A stretch of 64,000 nt of DNA, taken from Dama dama (lineage: Eukaryota; Chordata; Mammalia; Artiodactyla; Cervidae). Below are positions 45,914-56,446 of the stretch, one piece after another. The notes under the pieces are model-generated. The model saw nothing but the letters and a program-made list of their open reading frames with translations, was not told the DNA's origin and did no database searches. The first letter of the stretch is position 1; the number at the start of each line of letters is the position of its first letter. The stretch lies in contig NC_083698.1 in NCBI RefSeq assembly GCF_033118175.1, forward strand, positions 72,447,001 to 72,511,000. Direction: 5' to 3'. A program made the translations under genes and the position numbers.

Positions 45914-47059
45914 AGCATTGCCTAATTTTTAAGGTATGCTAGATAGACTTCCTCTGTGGATTTTAAGGCAGGTAGATATTTGATTTTTTTTTCATGAAAG
46001 AGTAAACTAAATTATTTTTGTTGCTAATATGGTTTTTTAAAAAATATTCTCTTTATGACTCATTAATTTTCATTTCTATCTGTATTAGTATTTCCATTAT
46101 ATTTTCTTGAATTTATTGTGTTGTTTTTATTCACAACTTCTTAAATAAGTTTTGCAATCAATCTGTATGTTTTCCACTTTTACATTAATTCATGTTCCTA
46201 GTAATATACATTTTCTTCTTAAAAATTATAATTCTTTATTTCTATATGCAGTATTTTGTTCATTTTTAAAATATTGTTCAAAATGAATTTAGTTTCCAAG
46301 AGGAGATTTAAATATAGCTTTGCTTTTATTAGTAGTATTTTTAAATTCTAGGTGGTAGGCTTTTGTTTTAAATTATTTTATCAATTTGTGGCTCTATTAT
46401 ATTGTGGTCAGAGAACATTGTCCTCTTTCCACTATATGGAGTTATTGACCAGATGTATGGTCCATTGTCATGAGTCTTCATGGGCAATTGTATAGAAAGT
46501 GTAAAGGAATTATTATATATATTATATATATATATCAATTATTACTATATATCAATTAGACCTGTCTTGATAAAGTGCTTACTATTTCTTCAAACTCAGT
46601 GTTTTCCACTTTATTTCTCAGTTTTCTACTGCACTTTTTAGTTCCCTTTTAAAGAAGAATGTTAGTACTTAGATACTTTTTAACCTCATATCCTTATTGT
46701 GGATTGTGTTTTATTGTTTTGTTGATATTCATTGCTCATTGATCAGAGTTTAAACTTGTCTTAGAAGAGGATCAGTGATAACCATTTTCATCTGTTTCAA
46801 AACAGCAGGTTTTCTGGTGAATAATCTTCCTTTGACATTTGTTCCTTTGATTCCTTTTCCTCCTTTTCTCCTGGAGAATGTGTAAGTTCTTTGGGTCTTT
46901 CATTAATAGATGATCATGTCATCTAAGAATAAATAAAGCTTTATATCTTCATTTTCAATCTGCATATTTTTTAAGGCTGTATTACAGTAGCTAGAACATT
47001 TGGTACAATGTTACATGGCTGCAACATAGTTAACACTTTTAGACTCCATATATAAGTGA
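45914..47059 (-). mobile_element. old L1 remnants
   Basis: Antisense L1 text: TTGTGGTCAGAGAACATTGT, GATGATCATGTCATCTAAG, CTGTATTACAGTAGCTAGAA, then an L1 3'-end phrase (ACTCCATATATAAGTGA) at 47041. Probably two old copies joined. A TA-rich patch lies at 46513-46535. No frame survives. Confidence 0.55.
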
Positions 47060-49015
47060 CCATCCCCAAGAAAAAGAAATGCAAAAAAGCAAAATGGCTG
47101 TCTGAGGAGGTCTTACAAATAGCTGTGAAAAGAAGAGAAGAAAAAAAAAACATAGGAGAATAATTACCCATTTGAATGCAGAGTTCCAAAGAATATCAAG
47201 GAGAGATAAGAAAGCCTTCCTAGGTGATCAGTGCAAAGAAATAGAGGAAAACAATAGGATGGGAAAGACTAGAGATCTCTGCAAGAAAATGAGAGATAGC
47301 AAGGGAACATTTCATGCAAAGATGAGCTCAATAAAGGACAGAAATGGTACGGGCCTGACAGAAGCAGAAGATATTAAGAAAAGGTGGCAAAAATACACAG
47401 GAGAACTATACAAAAAAGATCTTAATGACCCAGTTAATCACAATGGCGTGATCACTCACCTAGAGCCAGACATCCTGGAATGTGAAGTCAAGTGGGCCTT
47501 AGGAAGCATCACTACGAACAAAGCTAATGGAGGTGATGAAATCCCAGCTGAGCTATTTCAAATCCTGAAAGATGATGCTGTGAAAGTGCTGCACTCAATA
47601 TGCCAGCAAATTTGGAAAACTCAGCAGTGGCCACAGGACTGGAAAATATCAGTTTTCATTCCAATCCCAAAGAAAGGCAATCCCAAAGAATGCTCAACCT
47701 ACCGCACAATTGCACTCATCTCACATGCTAGTAAAGTAATGCTCAAAATTCTCCAAACCAGGCTTCAGCAATATGTGAACCATGAAATTCCAGATGTTCA
47801 AGCTGGTTTTGGAAAAGGCAAAGGAACCAGAGATCAAATTGCCAACATCCATTGGGTCATCAAGAAAGCAAGAGAGTTCCAGAAAAACTTCTATTTCTGC
47901 TTTTATTGATTATGCCAAAGCCTTTGACTGTGTGGATCACAACAAACTGTGGAAAATTCTGAAAGAGATGGGCATACCAGACCACCTGACCTGCCTCTTG
48001 AGAAACCTGTATGCAGGTCATGAAGCAACAGTCAGAACTGGACATGAAACAACAGACTGGTTCCAAATAGGAAAAGGAGTCCGTCAAGGCTGTATATTGT
48101 CACCCTGCTTATTTAACTTCTATGCAGAGTGCATCACGAGAAACGCTGGGCTGGAGGAAGCACAAGCTGGAATCAAGATGGCTGGGAGAAATATCAATAA
48201 CCTCAGATATGCATATGACACCACCCTTATGGCATAAAGCAAAGAAGAACTAAAGAGCCTCTTGATGAAAGTGAAAGAGGATAGTGAAAAAGTTGGCTTA
48301 AAACTCAACATTCAGAAAACTAAGACCATGGCATCTGGTCCCATCACTGCATGACAAATAAATCGGGAAACTGTGGAAACAGTGGCTGACTTTATTTTTC
48401 TGGGCTCCAAAATCACTGCAGATGGTGATTGCAGCCATGAAATTAAAAGACGCTTACTCCTTGGAAGGAAAGTTATGACCAACCTAGGCAGCATATTAAC
48501 AATGACCAACCTAGACAGCATATTAAAAAGCAGAGACATTACTTTGCCAGCAAAGGTCCATCTAGTCAAGGCTATGGTTTTTCCAGTGGTCATGTGTGGA
48601 TGTGAGAGTTGAACTATAAAGAAAGCTGAGTGCCAAAGAATTGATGCTTTTGAACTGTGGTGTTGGAGAAGACTCTTGGGAGTCCCTTGGACTGCAAGGA
48701 GATCCAACCAGTCCATCCTAAAGGAGATCAGTCCTGGGTGTTCATTGGAAGGACTGATGTTGAAGCTGAAACTCCAGTACTTTGGCCACCTGATGCGAAG
48801 AGCTGACTCATTTGAAAAGACCCTGATGCTGGGAAAGATTGAGGGCAGGAGGAGAAGGGGACGATAGAGGATGAGATGGTTGGATGGCATCACCTACTCA
48901 ATTGACATGAGTTTGGGTAAACTCCGGGAGTTAGTGATGGACAGGGAGGCCTGGCGTGCTGCGATTCATAGGGTCACAAAGAATCAGACATGACTGAGCA
49001 ACTGAACTTAACTAA
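47060..49015 (+). mobile_element. BovB LINE, 5'-truncated
   Basis: 1,956 bp from CCATCCCCAAGAAAAAG to CAACTGAACTTAACTAA. A perfect 10-bp TSD, ATATAAGTGA, lies at 47050-47059 and 49016-49025, copied from L1 sequence. It covers the ORF2 linker, RT and C-terminus. It is dead by a T insertion near 47901, YAYD in the RT motif at 48208-48219, and a stop after it. A 27-bp tandem duplication lies at 48475-48528. 47113-48347 matches 43218-44450 (minus) almost perfectly. Confidence 0.97.
47172..47909 (+). pseudogene. BovB ORF2 fragment, linker and RT
   Basis: A 245-residue frame: NAEFQRISRRDKKAFLGDQ, DIKKRWQKYTGELYKKDLN, CEVKWALGSITTNKANGG, MLKILQTRLQQYVNHEIPD, ending FCFY through the extra T at 47901-47904. 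RT resumes in another frame at 47782-48237 (IDYAKAFDCVDHNK, LLRNLYAGHEATVRTG, RYAYDTTLMA*). It differs from the minus-strand twin at two residues in this piece. Confidence 0.92.
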
Positions 49016-49150
49016 ATATAAGTGAAATATGCAGTATTTGTCTTTCTGTATCTGGCTTATTTCACTTAGCATATTTTCCTCCAGGTCCACCTATGTTGTT
49101 GAAAATGGCAAGATTTCCTTCTTTATAATAATGAAGAATATTCCAGTACA
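49016..49150 (-). mobile_element. old L1 3' end
   Basis: GTATTTGTCTTTCTGTATCT, CTTATTTCACTTAGCATAT and CACCTATGTTGTTGAAAATG continue the antisense L1 3' UTR interrupted by the BovB at 47060. Confidence 0.75.
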
Positions 49151-49158
49151 TGGGTGTA

Positions 49159-49213
<55 letters not shown>

Positions 49214-49255
49214 TATATATATATATATTCTCTAAATATTCCATTATATATATAT
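49159..49255. repeat. compound (TG)n(TA)n microsatellite
   Basis: A TG run to 49179, a TA run to 49210, then TTC-interrupted TA runs to about 49255. It grew within the L1 3' UTR, which naturally carries TATATATA here. Confidence 0.95.
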
Positions 49256-49302
49256 TGAATTTCTTTGTCACTGAGTTATATTTATATTTATGTGGGTTTT
49301 AG

Positions 49303-49505
49303 TGGGCTTCCCAGTTGGCTCAGTGGGTAAAGAATCCACCTGCAGTGCAGGAAAGGCAGAAGACAGCCGTTCTAATCCTGGGTGGGGAAGATCCCCTGGA
49401 GGCAATCCACTCCAGTACTCTTGCTTGGAGAATCCTATGCACAGTGGAGCCTGGCGGGCTACAGTCCATAGGGTCACAGAGTCAAACATACTGAAGTGAC
49501 TCAGC
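49303..49505 (+). mobile_element. Bov-tA SINE
   Basis: GGGCTTCCCAGTTGGCTCAG, GGGGAAGATCCCCTGGAGG and CAGTCCATAGGGTCACAG. A short deletion follows the CCTGGAGG. The TSD is unclear. Confidence 0.93.
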
Positions 49506-49537
49506 ACGGGTTATAATTTTTAAAATATCCCAAGCCA

Positions 49538-49689
49538 GGGAGGTGGGAGGGGGGTTCAGGATGGGGAACACATGTAAATCTATGGCTGATTCATGTCAGT
49601 GTATGGCAAAAACCACAACAATATGTAAAGTAATTAGCCTCCAACTAATAAAAATAAATGGGAAAAAAATTAAAATAAAATAAATAAAT
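49538..49689 (+). mobile_element. young ruminant L1 tail, 152 bp
   Basis: It starts in the G-rich block (GAGGTGGGAGGGGGGTTC region) and ends AAATAAATAAATAA. A perfect 16-bp TSD, AAAATATCCCAAGCCA, lies at 49522-49537 and 49690-49705, proving a very short independent insertion. Confidence 0.96.
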
Positions 49690-49705
49690 AAAATATCCCA
49701 AGCCA

Positions 49706-50819
49706 ACCAAGATAGGCAATTTTCATTTAATTTTAACTCAGAGTAGTACCATTTTCCCCTATATTTTCTTATCCAGAGATTGCTCTCTGCAGTGATGACA
49801 TGTTGGTGTGCTTCCTCCTTTTTCTCTTCTAGTCTGCTTCTCTGGGCTACCAAATAATGTTTATGAAAGATCAGAACACCAAGTCACACACATCATGTTG
49901 TCTCTCAAGATGTCATAATACTTGAATAATCATGGCCTGGGGGTCTTCACAAACCTACAAACCTATGGTCATTGGAGCCCTTTAGGTATATTCCTGCATT
50001 CCTGTTAGGGATTGCATTACTTTTCTGCTTTCTTGTCCTTGGGGGTCATTTTTAACCAGTAGTACAGTTTTTAAAATAAAAAGCCTGCTATTTAACCACT
50101 TTTGCTATTAAAATAATAACTAGAGGCTGAGAACACAAGCCTGAACACTGGCAGAGGCTGCTATTACGGGACTGGAAAACCAGCAGAGCTCTTGGTTCCT
50201 GACCAGAGCTGGAGCAATAATACTGTTGCCTGGAGGAACCTCAGACCCACAACTGATCTCTTCTTCAAGAACTTTACCAAAGTATGAAACTCCATGCATT
50301 AAAAAGCTAAAAAAGCTAAGTAAAAATTTCAAAATTTAAGTAGAAATCCTCATCATCTCTTGTTGATGAGGAAACAATAGTGTGCCTTCATCTCACTTAG
50401 CTCAAGGGCTCCCAATCTAAAAATGAGAATATACCAGGGGGAAACTGAGTGTTAACTGCAACTCAGCCTTAACTCTGTTTCATTCATGATTGAATTAAAA
50501 TGATCAGGGAAATGGGAAAAATCTTTCTGGTAGAAGACAACATAATCTGGAAACTCAACAGTTTTTTAATACAAAATATCTTAGCTACAGTTTTTAAAAA
50601 TGACTAATTATGTGAGAAAGGAATGGACTGTGAGGTGAAAGGAAGACCCTAGAATTACACTCAAAATTAATATAGACTTTTAAATAGATTTTAAAATAAC
50701 TGTTTAAATATGTTTATTCAAGTAGAGGAAAAATAAGACAAATTGTTGAAAAGATGAAATCTGTCAACAAAACTGTATAGAAATAAGAGAATTAAATTGA
50801 CACTAAAAATGAAAAATGC
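49706..50819. other. unassigned sequence
   Basis: No gene or named repeat. The 70-residue minus frame at 50120-50332 has no domain. Confidence 0.35.
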
Positions 50820-51105
50820 AAGCTCTAAATATAAGACCCAAAACCATAAAACTCCTAGAAGAAAACATAGACAGAACACTCTTTGACATAAAATGTAGCA
50901 ATATTTTTTTAGATCTGTCTCTGAAGGCAAAGGAAACTAAAGCAAAAATAAACAAATGATATCATTTAAACTTAAAAGCTTTTGCACAGCAAAGGAAATT
51001 GTCAACAAAATGGACTGAATGAGAGAAAATATTTGCAAATAATATGATCAATTATGTTTTAACATTCAAAATACACAAACAGCTCATACAACTCAATATC
51101 AGAAA
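50820..51105 (+). mobile_element. L1 ORF2 3' fragment
   Basis: ACCATAAAACTCCTAGAAG, GAACACTCTTTGACATAAA, TTAAAAGCTTTTGCACAGC and AACAGCTCATACAACTCAAT match the end of L1 ORF2 quite well. No poly(A) end is seen, so it is an internal fragment. Confidence 0.85.
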
Positions 51106-51784
51106 ACACTGGGGCATAAGATATCACCAAAAATATTCTGTTTTTATTTTTAATTCCAGCTTCCTAAGGGTTGCCTCTCGGTCATCATAGCAACATCAGA
51201 GATGTTGCTTAAAATCCTTGAGTCAGTGAGATTTCCACCCTTTCCTAGCAGATCTGTATTTGCTTCAAGAAATACACTCTAAGTCCAGGCATTGTACAAG
51301 ACTGCCTACCTTTTGCTTTCTGCATGTGCAAGAAAGGCCTCACATTAATTCGAGAATGAGTAGGATCACTCTAACTTTCCTGAGCATGTGCAAAGTCTTG
51401 AATATGTAGGCAACTTTCAATACTATCAAGAATATGAGGTTGCTTATCAAGACACAATATATTTATCTCTTGTTCCAAATATCCCTGCTACATTTCTTGA
51501 TGTTCTACCCATGTGTTGCATGTCTCAGTCAATATTTCAAACTCAAGCCTTCTCTGATCATTTGCAATTGAAATCTCTATTACTTTTGACAATGCCCTTT
51601 CGGGCTTGTTTTTTCCCATGCTCCATTACAAATCAAGTCATCCTCATCTGGCAGAGAGGATACCAGTCCTCATGGGTTGCCCCATGGTCTGGGTAACATA
51701 AGTGGTGAGGGGAAATGGCTGCAGCCCTGAGCTGAGACTGCATAGACTCACTGTTTTTAACTGAGTCTCATTAGCTCTTCTTGA
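51106..51784. other. unassigned sequence
   Basis: No gene or named repeat. The 102-residue frame at 51388-51696 lacks any recognisable domain. Confidence 0.35.
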
Positions 51785-51988
51785 GGGCTTCCCTGGTGGC
51801 TCAGACTGTAAAGAATCTACCTGCAATTCAGAAGACATGGGTTCAATCCCTGGGTCAGAAAGATCCTCTGGATAAGGAAATGGCAACCTACTCCAGTATT
51901 CTTGCCTGGAAAGTCCCATGGACAGAGATGCCTGATGGGCTACTGGCCATGGAGTGGCAAAGAGTCAGATACGACTGAGTGACTCAAT
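51785..51988 (+). mobile_element. Bov-tA SINE
   Basis: GGGCTTCCCTGGTGGCTCAG, GGTTCAATCCCTGGGTCAG and GCAAAGAGTCAGATACGAC. Well preserved; no TSD resolved. Confidence 0.95.
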
Positions 51989-52776
51989 TCATTGTATGCC
52001 TTCAATCAATTTTCAGAGTCCTGAGATGACTGTTTTTGTTCAATAATATCATTTGTGGGCAGGAAGAGAATTGTCCAAGCTCCTTACTCACTTTTTCCAG
52101 GTACTATTACCTGTTGATATTTTATTCCATTTTCAAATTGTTTCCAAAGTAAAAAACACTTTTACAATACAAAATACAATTACAAAATTCAGTAACAAAA
52201 TATGATTTTGTTAATCTTTGCTTTGAATATTTATTCTAAAGCTTGGCATATATTAGATTATCTACAGAGTATTTTGAAAAAGTGAGGGAAAAAAAGCTTA
52301 TTTTAAACAGTCAGTATAAAGGGAAGGACTTTAAATTAAAACCAACTTAGTGTTTCTTTACTGGTGTCACATATTAAAGTCTCTTGTGAAATGTCCAGAA
52401 CATCACACTATGGACTTTCCTAATTTAAGCCAGGCATAAAAACAAAGGTTCATAAATATCAGTTGAGAAATGCATCTTCTGAAAGAATAATTAAATTTCC
52501 TGGAGCTAGTCCCATGTAAAAATAAAAACAAATATATTCCTACCTTAGGAAATATGGGTTCCATGTAACAATTATACAAATTATAATAATAACCCAAGAG
52601 TATATTTTATTGTTTAGAGCAAAGAGCTTCCATATTCTAATAATAGTAATGATGGCAGCAATAATAATAATGAAAAATATTAGCTATGAAAAGTGGAATA
52701 TTAAAACCAGGAATGACTCATCATAATTCTCAACCCTCAGGCCTATTGAATGAGCTACAGTTTTATATATTCATCT
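51989..52776. other. unassigned AT-rich sequence
   Basis: No gene or named repeat. A short (AAT)n-like stretch lies at 52636-52672. Confidence 0.4.
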
Positions 52777-52787
52777 AATCATTCATT

Positions 52788-53775
52788 GTGCAACTGTGCA
52801 GTGCTAGAGAAATGTGTATGCAGGTCAGGAAGCAACAGTTAGAACTGGACATGGAACGACAGACTGGTTCCAAACAGGAAAAGAAGTATGTCAAGGCTGG
52901 TATATTGTTACCCTCCTTATTTAACTTATATGCAGAGTACATCATGAGAAATGCTGCGCTGGGTGAAGCATAAGCTGGAATCAAGATTTCTGGGAGAAAT
53001 ATCAATAACCTCAGATATACAGGTGACACCACCCTTATGGCAGAAAGTGAAGAAGAACTAAAGAGCCTCTTGATGAAAGTGAAAGAGGAGAGTGAAAAAG
53101 TTGGCTTAAAATTCAACATTCAGAAAACTAAGATCATGGCATCTGGTCCCATCACTTCATGGCAAAGAGATGGGGAAACAGTGGAAACAGTAGCAGACTT
53201 ATTTTGGGGGCCTCCAAAATCACTGCAGATGGTGATTGCAGCCATGAAATTAAAAGACACTTACTCCTTGGAAGGAAAGTTATGACCAACCTAGATAGCA
53301 TATTAAAAAGCAGAGACATTACTTTGCCAACAAAGGTCCATTTAGTCAAAGCTATGGGTTTTCCAGTAATCATGTATGAATGTGAGAGTTGGACTATAAA
53401 GAAAGCTGAGCACAGAAGAATTGATGCTTTTGAACTGTGGTGTTGGAGAAGACTCATGAGAGTCCCTTGGACAGCAAGGATATCCAACCAGTCCATCCTA
53501 AAGGAGATCAGCCCTGAATAGTCATTGGAAGGACTGATGCTGAACCTAAACTCCAATACTTTGGCCACCTGATGCAAAGAGCTGACTCATTTGAAAAGAC
53601 CCTGATGTTGGGAAAGATTGAGGGCAGGAGGAGAAGGGGATGACAGAGGATGAGATGGTTGGATGGCATCATTGACTCAATTGACAAAATCTGGGAATTG
53701 GTGATGGACAGGGTGGCCTGGCATGCTGCAGTCCAAGAGTTGGACACAACTGAGTGACTGAACTGAACTGAACTG
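52788..53775 (+). mobile_element. BovB LINE, 5'-truncated
   Basis: BovB from about 52806 (GAGAAATGTGTATGCAGG) to GACTGAACTGAACTGAACTG. A perfect 11-bp TSD, AATCATTCATT, lies at 52777-52787 and 53776-53786. About 18 bases (52788-52805) between the TSD and BovB are not BovB. The RT motif reads YTGD, and stops break the frame. C-terminal pieces are readable at 53159-53521 (ITLPTKVHLVKAMGFPVIMY). Confidence 0.96.
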
Positions 53776-53924
53776 AATCATTCATTCAATAAATAAAATT
53801 TCTGTACCACGAGTGGAGGGCAAAGAGACAAGTCATGTCATGTTTACGTTCCAATCACTATTTCACCACTGTAACACTGCTTGAAAGCATTGGTTTCCCT
53901 GATTTTAACAAATCTTTGATAGAA

Positions 53925-54140
53925 GCTTCATATCCTATCTTCACAGTTTAAAGTAGTTTCTAATTTTCCTTGTGAATTCTTCTTTGACCAGTGTGATATT
54001 TAGAACTGTTCTTCTTCTTTTTTTTGGGGGGGGGGGTTTCCAATAGTGAGGACTTTAGAAGTATCTTTGCTACTGATTTCTAATTTAACTGTACTTTTGT
54101 TATAGAATTTGCTTTCTATAATTTGAAGCCTTTTATATGA
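53925..54140 (-). mobile_element. old L1 ORF2 remnant, left part
   Basis: Antisense L1: CCTTGTGAATTCTTCTTTGA, AGTATCTTTGCTACTGATTT. It continues at 57902-58290 (AAAATATGGTCTATCTTGG, GAAGCTCTGTTATTAGG, CTACTTTGCCTGACATTAAG); the BovB at 54141-57901 separates the halves. Confidence 0.75.
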
Positions 54141-54333
54141 GGCGTGGGTCTGTGGTGGCCTGCTTCAGGGTCAGGGGCACTGAGTGTGACAGTGTGTGCA
54201 TGGGACCTTTTGAAGGAGGTCGCCATTATCTTCATTACCTCCACCATAGTTTGGCCTCAGGTCAACCAACAGGGAGGGAACACAGCCCCACCCATCTACA
54301 GAAAATTGGATTAAAGATTTACTGAGAATGGCC

Positions 54334-54695
54334 TGTGGTGTTGGAGAAGACTCTTGAGAGTCCCTTGGACTGCAAGGAGATCCAACCAGTCCATCCTAAA
54401 GGAAATCAGTCCTGAATATTCATTGGAAGGGCTGATGCTGAAGCTGAAACTCCAATACTTTGGCCACCTGATTCAAAGAACTGACTCATTGGAAAAGACC
54501 CTGATGCTGGGGAAGGTTGAAGGTGGGAGGAGAAGGGGACGACGGAGGATGAGATGGTTGGATGGCATCACCGACTCAACGGACATGAGTTTGAGTAAAC
54601 TCTGGGAGTTAGTGATGGACAGGGAGGCCTGGCATGCTGCAGTCCATGTGGTGGCAAAGAGTCAGATATGACTCTGCAACTGAACTGAACTGAAT
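54334..54695 (+). mobile_element. BovB 3' end nested in BovB 5' UTR
   Basis: TGTGGTGTTGGAGAAGACTC to CTGCAACTGAACTGAACTG, same orientation as its host. The 6-bp repeat ATGGCC at 54328-54333 and 54696-54701 is the TSD, and the host text rejoins exactly (TTACTGAGAATGGCC, CCGCCCATCAG). A clean 105-residue C-terminal ORF2 frame is open at 54354-54671 (MRVPWTARRSNQS onward). Confidence 0.94.
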
Positions 54696-55099
54696 ATGGC
54701 CCGCCCATCAGAACAAGACCCAGTTTCCCCCACAAGAAGTCTCTCCCATCAGGAAGCTTCTATAAGCCTCTTATCCTTAACCTTTAGAGGGCAGGCAGAA
54801 TGAAAACCACAGTAACAGAAAACTAATCAAACTGATCACATGGACTATAGCCTTGTCTAAATCAATGAAACTATGAGCCATGCTATGTAGGACCACCCAG
54901 GACAGATGGGTCATGGTGGAGAGCTCTGACAAAAGAAGGGAAAAGCAAACCACTTCAGTATTCTTACCTTGAGAGCCCCATGAACAACATGAAAAGGCAA
55001 AAAGATATGACACTGAAAGTTAACCAGCCACCCCCCCACCCAGGTCGATAGGTGTCCAATGTGCTACTGGTGAAGAGTAGAGCAAAAATTCCAGAAAGA

Positions 55100-55717
55100 A
55101 AAGAGACATGTTAACCCCAATGTTCATCGCAGCACTGTTTATAATAGCCAGGACATGGAAGCAACCTAGATGCCCATCAGCAGACGAATGGATAAGAAAG
55201 CTATGGTACATATACACAATGGAATATTACTCAGCCATTAAAAAGAATACATTTGAATCAGTTATAATGAGACGGATGAAACTGGAGCCCATTATACACA
55301 GTGAAGTAAGCCAGAAAGATAAACACCAATACAGTATACTAACACATATATATGGAATTTAGAAAGATGGGAACGATAACCCTATATGCAAGACAGAAAA
55401 AGAGACACAGATGTGTAGAACAGACTTTTGGACTCTATGGGAGAAGGTGAGGGTGGGATGATCTGAGAGAATAGCATTGAAACATGTATATTATCAAGTG
55501 TGAAACAGATTGCCAGTCCAGGTTGGATGCATGAGATAAGTGCTCAAGGCTGGTGCACTGGGATGACCCAGAGGGATGGGATAGGGAGGGAGGTGGGAGG
55601 GGGGATCAGGATGGGGAACACATGTAAATCCAAGGCTGATTCATGTCAATGTATGGCAAAAGCCACTACAATATTGTAAAGTAATTAGCCTCCAACTAAT
55701 AAAAATTAAGGAAAAAA
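55100..55717 (+). mobile_element. young ruminant L1 (L1-BT type), 3' end
   Basis: A 618-bp insertion: CAATGTTCATCGCAGCACTG, AATATTACTCAGCCATT, G-rich block at 55571-55616, TAATAAAAATTAAGG tail. A perfect 16-bp TSD, AAAAATTCCAGAAAGA, lies at 55084-55099 and 55718-55733. It inserted into the BovB leader just before ORF2. Confidence 0.96.
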
Positions 55718-55849
55718 AAAAATTCCAGAAAGAGTGAAGAGACAGACCCAAAGCAAAAACAATACCCAGTTGTGGATGTGACTAGTGATGGAAGTGAAGT
55801 CTGATGCTGTAAAGAGCAACATTGCATAGGAACCTGGAATGTTAGGTCC

Positions 55850-56446
55850 ATGAATCAAGGCAAATTGGAAGTGGTCAAACAGGAGATGGCAAGAGTGAAC
55901 ATCGACATTCTAGGAATCAGTGAACTAAAATGGACTGGAACAGGCGAATTTAACTCAGATGACCATTATATTTACTACTGTGGGCAAGAATCCTTTAGAA
56001 GAAAAGGAGTAGCCATCATAGTCAACAAAAGAGTCTGAAATGCAGTTCTTGGGTGAAATCTCAGAAATGACAGAATGATCTTTGTTCGTTTCCAAGGCAA
56101 ACCATTCAATATCATGGTAATCCAATTCTATGCCCCGATCAGTAATGCTGAAGAAGCTGAAGTTGAGTGGTTCTGTGAAGACCTACAAGACCTTCTAGAA
56201 CTAACACCCCCAAAAAATGTCCTTTTCATTATAGGGGACTGGAATGCAAAAGTAGGAAGTCGAGAGATACCCGGAGTAACAGGCAAATTTGGTCTTGGAG
56301 TACAGAATGAAGCAGGGCAAAGGCTAATAGAGTTTTGCCAAGAGAACGCACTGGTCATAGCAAACACCCTCTTCCAACAACACAGGAACACGTGTCCAAC
56401 TGTACACGTGGACATCACTAGATGGTCAATACTGAAATCAGATTGA
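55850..56446 (+). pseudogene. BovB ORF2 fragment, endonuclease domain
   Basis: The frame starts at MNQGKLEVVKQEMARVNIDI, the usual BovB ORF2 start region, and reads through NSDDHYIYYCGQESFRRKG to VNKRV, then a stop near 56036. It resumes at 56075 with VRFQGKPFNIMVIQFYAP and the catalytic block IIGDWNAKVGSREIPGVTG, ending QQHRNTCPTVHV. Two stops break an otherwise complete endonuclease. Confidence 0.92.
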
